Origin: Corynebacterium ciconiae DSM 44920
GTDB taxonomy: Bacteria; Actinomycetota; Actinomycetes; Mycobacteriales; Mycobacteriaceae
DNA length: 64,000 nucleotides
Assembly (NCBI RefSeq): GCF_030440575.1
Contig: NZ_CP047189.1
Location: 1,178,001-1,242,000, forward strand
Direction of reading: 5' to 3'
Made by a program: the position numbers and the translations under genes. Every line of letters begins with the position of its first letter. The stretch's first letter is position 1. Below are positions 60,881 through 64,000 of this stretch, piece by piece. Under the pieces are notes generated by a model. The model saw nothing but the letters and a program-made list of their open reading frames with translations, did no database searches and was not told where the DNA came from.

Positions 60881-62262
60881 GAGGCGTACTCCGCTGCTTC
60901 TTCGTTGCTGATGGGGGTAAAGAATGCGCGCTCAACGCGACGCTCGTCCATGGCTGTGACCGAGGCGATCCAGCGGCCGGTGATACCGGTCTCGAACTCA
61001 TCGCGCATATCTCGCTCTGTCTGGGGGAGCAGCACCACATCGCCTGGCTGTGGGATCCGACCCAACGCCGTCATGATAAGCCCGCCCACCGTCTCATAGC
61101 GGTGGTCATCAGGCGCGGCGTAGCCGATGGACTCACTGAGTTCATCCACGCGCACCAAACCGGCAACCTCCCACGACTCGCCGACTCGCCGGAAGTCCTT
61201 TTCCGCCTCGGCGTCATCGTGTTCGTCGTAGACCTCACCGAGGAGTTCTTCCACCACATCCTCGATGGTGACGATGCCGGCAGTGCCGCCATATTCGTCC
61301 GCCACCAGCACCATCTGGGAACCAGCGGAGCGCACGGCGTTGAGCACGGCATCGCCATCAAGGGAATCGGGCACGGTGTTGACCTCGCGGGCCAATTCCG
61401 CCACCGGCACCTGCGGGCGACGCTGTTTCGGAATGGAGAAAGCGTTTTTAATGTGCACCACGCCGATGGTGTCGTCTAAGTCGTTATCTACCACCGGGAA
61501 GCGAGAATGGCCGGACTCGAGCGCGAGCTGAACTAGGTCCTCCACCGAATCGGTGCTGTGCAGGAAGAGGATGGTCGAGCGGGGAGTCATAAACTCCTCG
61601 GCCGTGGCCTCGCCGAACTTAAGGGCACGGTCAATCATGCGGGCCTTGGACACATCGAAGGTGCCCACCTGAGCCGAGTTACGCACCAGCGCGCCAAGCT
61701 CTTGGGCAGAGCGGGCACTGGCGAGTTCATCAGCTGGTTCGATACCGAGCTTGCGCACAATGAAATTAGCGGAGGAGTTGAGCGCGGTAATGAACCACTT
61801 GAGGCCCTTGTTGAACCACTGCACGGGGGTGACTACCACGCGGGCGGTGGTCCACGGATCGGTGATTGCCATGTTCTTCGGCACCAGCTCGCCGTAGATC
61901 ATAGACAAGAAGGTGGCCACGACAAGCGCCAAGATGAGAGCGACGGGCGAGGCAGCCCGTTCGGACAAGCCGACCAGCTCCAGCAACGGGGTGAAGAAAC
62001 GAGCCAAGACCGGCTCCGCCAGATAACCCGTGGCCAGGGTGGTGATGGTGATGCCCAGTTGGGCGCCTGAGAGCTCGAAGGAGAGATTCTCGTGGGCATG
62101 ACGAATGCGCTGAGAAACTGAGTCTTTATTGCGGGCAACGTGGTTGTCGATGGTGGATCGCTCCAGCCCCGTCAGGGCGAACTCGATAGCCACAAACAAC
62201 CCCGTGCCGGCGGTCAGTGCCACAAAGCCGAGGAGAGCGAGAATGCTGAGAAGTATGTCCAT
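60877..62262 (-). CDS. CNNM/CorC-family protein with CBS and CorC_HlyC domains
   Basis: 461 residues. CNNM membrane domain about 1-200, CBS pair about 215-335 (RSTILFLHSTDSVEDLVQLALESGHSRFPVVDNDLDDTIGVVHIKN, then MVLVADEYGGTAGIVTIEDVVEELLG), and a CorC_HlyC domain about 350-435. This is the full-length form. Two such genes head to tail are also found in M. tuberculosis (Rv1842c-Rv1841c). Likely regulated through adenine nucleotide or Mg-ATP binding at the CBS pair, as in other CNNMs. Confidence 0.9.
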   Translation of the reverse strand: MDILLSILALLGFVALTAGTGLFVAIEFALTGLERSTIDNHVARNKDSVSQRIRHAHENLSFELSGAQLGITITTLATGYLAEPVLARFFTPLLELVGLSERAASPVALILALVVATFLSMIYGELVPKNMAITDPWTTARVVVTPVQWFNKGLKWFITALNSSANFIVRKLGIEPADELASARSAQELGALVRNSAQVGTFDVSKARMIDRALKFGEATAEEFMTPRSTILFLHSTDSVEDLVQLALESGHSRFPVVDNDLDDTIGVVHIKNAFSIPKQRRPQVPVAELAREVNTVPDSLDGDAVLNAVRSAGSQMVLVADEYGGTAGIVTIEDVVEELLGEVYDEHDDAEAEKDFRRVGESWEVAGLVRVDELSESIGYAAPDDHRYETVGGLIMTALGRIPQPGDVVLLPQTERDMRDEFETGITGRWIASVTAMDERRVERAFFTPISNEEAAEYAS

Positions 62263-62300
62263 AATTGTTGATCGGCTAAAACACTACCCAAACCAAGGCC

Positions 62301-63665
62301 CTACTGGTCAATACGTCGCCGTGTGGTGACAGAACCCTTGCCCCAGGCGCCGCCCTTTTTCTTTTTCTTCGGTCGAAAACCCCTCCGCGCATTGCCAGCG
62401 CCCGACGAGTCGGAGCGCCCGCGCGAGCGAGCTGTACCAGAGGGGGAGCCGGAGTGCCGGCCCGCGTCTGCGGAGCCGCCACGGCGAGAGGTAGAAGACT
62501 GTGCCTCCGATGAACGCGGCTGGCGCAGCGGCCCGATGAGGGAGGAAAGCTCTGGGGAGTCCCACGCGAGTTCGCGGGGATCCACTCCTGCGGTGCGGAA
62601 GTGTTTCTTCGCCCGGCGGCGGTAGGTGGTATCGACGATGCTCAGGCTGTTGCCGCTGGCTCCAGAACGGGCGGTGCGGCCGGAGCGGTGCACAAAGGAC
62701 TGGGCATCAAAGGCGATACCCACATGCACCACGAGATCAATGTTGGCGATGTCGATGCCACGTGCCGCAACATCGGTTGCGATGAGTACCGGCTCGGCGC
62801 CGGAGGCGAAACGTTCGACGGCCGCGGCGCGCTGGGCCTGGGTGCGATCGGAATGCACGAAGCAGGCGCCCGTCTCACGGGCGTAGCGGCTGACCTGATG
62901 TTTGGTGGCGCAGAAAATGAGGGTGCTGGCACGGCGGCGCGCGAGCTGGTGCACCAGCTGATCGCGTTGTTCCTCCGAATCAGTCCACACCACCCACTGG
63001 GTCAAGCCTTCGACTGCGGCTGTGGCCCCGGGGGCGGAGAGCTCGTGGATGCGCGCCGCAGGGGCGAGACGGCGGGTGGAGTGATCGATCGTGGCCGAGA
63101 ACACTAGCCTTTGGGCGCTGGACGGGATGCGCGCCGCGATCGCATCGAGCTGTGGGGCAAAGCCCACCTCGGCGAGGTGATCGGCCTCATCCACCACGAA
63201 AATCTCCACCGCATCCAACTGCAGCAGGCTGCGGCGGCGCAGATCGAGCAGTCGGGCGGGGGTGGCCACCGCGATATCCACGGGGGCGGCCAGTTGAGTG
63301 CGCTGGGTGGCCACCGGCACGCCGCCGGTGAGCGCGAGAGTGCGCAGCCCCATTGCCGCGGCGAGATCCTCGATGCGTTCGGCGATCTGCACCGCCAATT
63401 CTCTCGTCGGTGCGAGAATCAGACCCCGCGGATGGCCGGGGGTGGAGGAGCGAGTGAGATGCTCATCCGTGGCCAGCCGAGTGATCAGCGGCAGCGCAAA
63501 GGCGAAAGTTTTGCCCGAACCGGTGTGGCTGCGGCCAATCACCGAGGCCCCCGATAACGCATCAGGGATCGTCGCCTGCTGGATCGCTGTCGGGTGGGTG
63601 AGTTCACGGCGAGTGAGCTCGTGTACAAGCTGATCGGGCAGAGCGAGATCCCTAAATGAGTGCAC
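62301..63665 (-). CDS. DEAD-box RNA helicase
   Basis: 454 residues. Q motif region near the N-terminus (LTHPTAIQQATIPDAL), motif I SHTGSGKTFAF, motif Ib-like TPARLLDL, motif II VDEAD, motif III SAT, IV LIFCATK, V TDVAARGID and VI HRSGRTARSG. The last ~85 residues are a basic Ser/Gly/Arg-rich tail ending in a lysine run (KKKKKGG). Probably an RNA-remodelling helicase in ribosome assembly or RNA decay. The start is GTG. Confidence 0.92.
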   Translation of the reverse strand: MHSFRDLALPDQLVHELTRRELTHPTAIQQATIPDALSGASVIGRSHTGSGKTFAFALPLITRLATDEHLTRSSTPGHPRGLILAPTRELAVQIAERIEDLAAAMGLRTLALTGGVPVATQRTQLAAPVDIAVATPARLLDLRRRSLLQLDAVEIFVVDEADHLAEVGFAPQLDAIAARIPSSAQRLVFSATIDHSTRRLAPAARIHELSAPGATAAVEGLTQWVVWTDSEEQRDQLVHQLARRRASTLIFCATKHQVSRYARETGACFVHSDRTQAQRAAAVERFASGAEPVLIATDVAARGIDIANIDLVVHVGIAFDAQSFVHRSGRTARSGASGNSLSIVDTTYRRRAKKHFRTAGVDPRELAWDSPELSSLIGPLRQPRSSEAQSSTSRRGGSADAGRHSGSPSGTARSRGRSDSSGAGNARRGFRPKKKKKGGAWGKGSVTTRRRIDQ

Positions 63666-63673
63666 GTATCGTC

Positions 63674-64000
63674 CTAGGCTTCGACCTCGGAGCGGTCACC
63701 GCTCCAGAGGGTGTGGAAGCTGCCCGGACGGTCGATGCGCTCGTAGGTGTGCGCACCGAAGTAGTCGCGCTGTGCCTGAATAAGCGCAGCGGGCAGGCGG
63801 GAAGAGCGCAGCGAATCGTAGTAGGACAGCGAGGAACCGAAGACCGGAATGGGCAGGCCCAACTGGGTGGCGGTCACCACTACGCGGCGCCATGCATCCA
63901 TGCTGTGCTCCATCTCTGCGCGGAAATAGGGATCCAGCAGCAAAGAGGTCAGCTCAGGGGAGGAGTCATAGGCCTCGCGGATGCGGTCGAGGAACTTCGC
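63674..64000 (-). CDS. gnd: 6-phosphogluconate dehydrogenase (C-terminal part, cut by window edge)
   Basis: 108 residues of the C-terminus are visible; the start lies beyond the window. The stretch FLDRIREAYDSSPELTSLLL, WRRVVVTATQLGLPIPVFGSSLSYYDS and QAQRDYFGAHTYERIDRPGSFH is the all-helical C-terminal domain of decarboxylating 6PGDH, which makes NADPH and ribulose-5-phosphate. It lies just upstream of the helicase gene on the same strand. Confidence 0.95.
   Translation of the reverse strand, partial: AKFLDRIREAYDSSPELTSLLLDPYFRAEMEHSMDAWRRVVVTATQLGLPIPVFGSSLSYYDSLRSSRLPAALIQAQRDYFGAHTYERIDRPGSFHTLWSGDRSEVEA

Overview
The window is a stretch of actinobacterial core chromosome, most likely from a Corynebacterium species. 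Supporting evidence: proteins I recognise as close to corynebacterial OdhI, PheS and ArgB; the arg order argC-J-B-D-F-R-G-H; SteA/SteB and FtsR homologues; high G+C; and several genes whose -10 hexamer sits 6-8 nt before the start codon (leaderless mRNAs). Gene order also follows the remembered M. tuberculosis order (uvrA, infC-rpmI-rplT, pheST, arg cluster, tyrS, tlyA-nadK-recN, xerD, parA-scpAB, cmk-der, then secA2, garA and gnd).

Layout. 1-12.2 kb: 3' end of uvrA, a large DUF2339 membrane protein (minus), infC-rpmI-rplT behind a structured leader, a TM2 protein, a SpoU methylase and pheST. 12.5-21.9 kb: arginine biosynthesis, with ArgR-type boxes over the argC and argG promoters. 21.9-29.2 kb: a Trm112-like protein, tyrS and a complete 16S-23S-5S rRNA operon with no tRNA in the spacer. 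29.3-39.5 kb: an RG-rich TPR-like protein, a HAD phosphatase, tlyA, nadK, recN, steA, steB/mctB, a NUDIX hydrolase and xerD. 39.6-48.7 kb: parA-like gene, scpA, a sulfurtransferase, scpB, bioA-bioD, rluB, cmk and der. 48.8-51.7 kb (minus): a PASTA membrane protein, tRNA-Pro, a SEC-C protein and a hydrolase-OsmC fusion. 52-57.3 kb (plus): secA2, odhI, ftsR, a bifunctional nuclease and a MerR regulator. 57.4-64 kb (minus): a VWA protein, a conserved unknown, two CNNM/CorC proteins, a DEAD-box helicase and the 3' end of gnd.

The genes cover translation and ribosome biogenesis, arginine and biotin synthesis, DNA repair, chromosome segregation, cytokinesis, and control of the 2-oxoglutarate branch point. 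I saw no prophage, insertion sequence, CRISPR array, toxin-antitoxin pair or defence island. The best second-look items are regulatory or are odd versions of known proteins: infC with an apparent AUC start, twin BioQ-type boxes at bioA, a recurring leaderless promoter layout, an OsmC domain lacking both catalytic cysteines, and the RG-rich protein directly after the rRNA operon.
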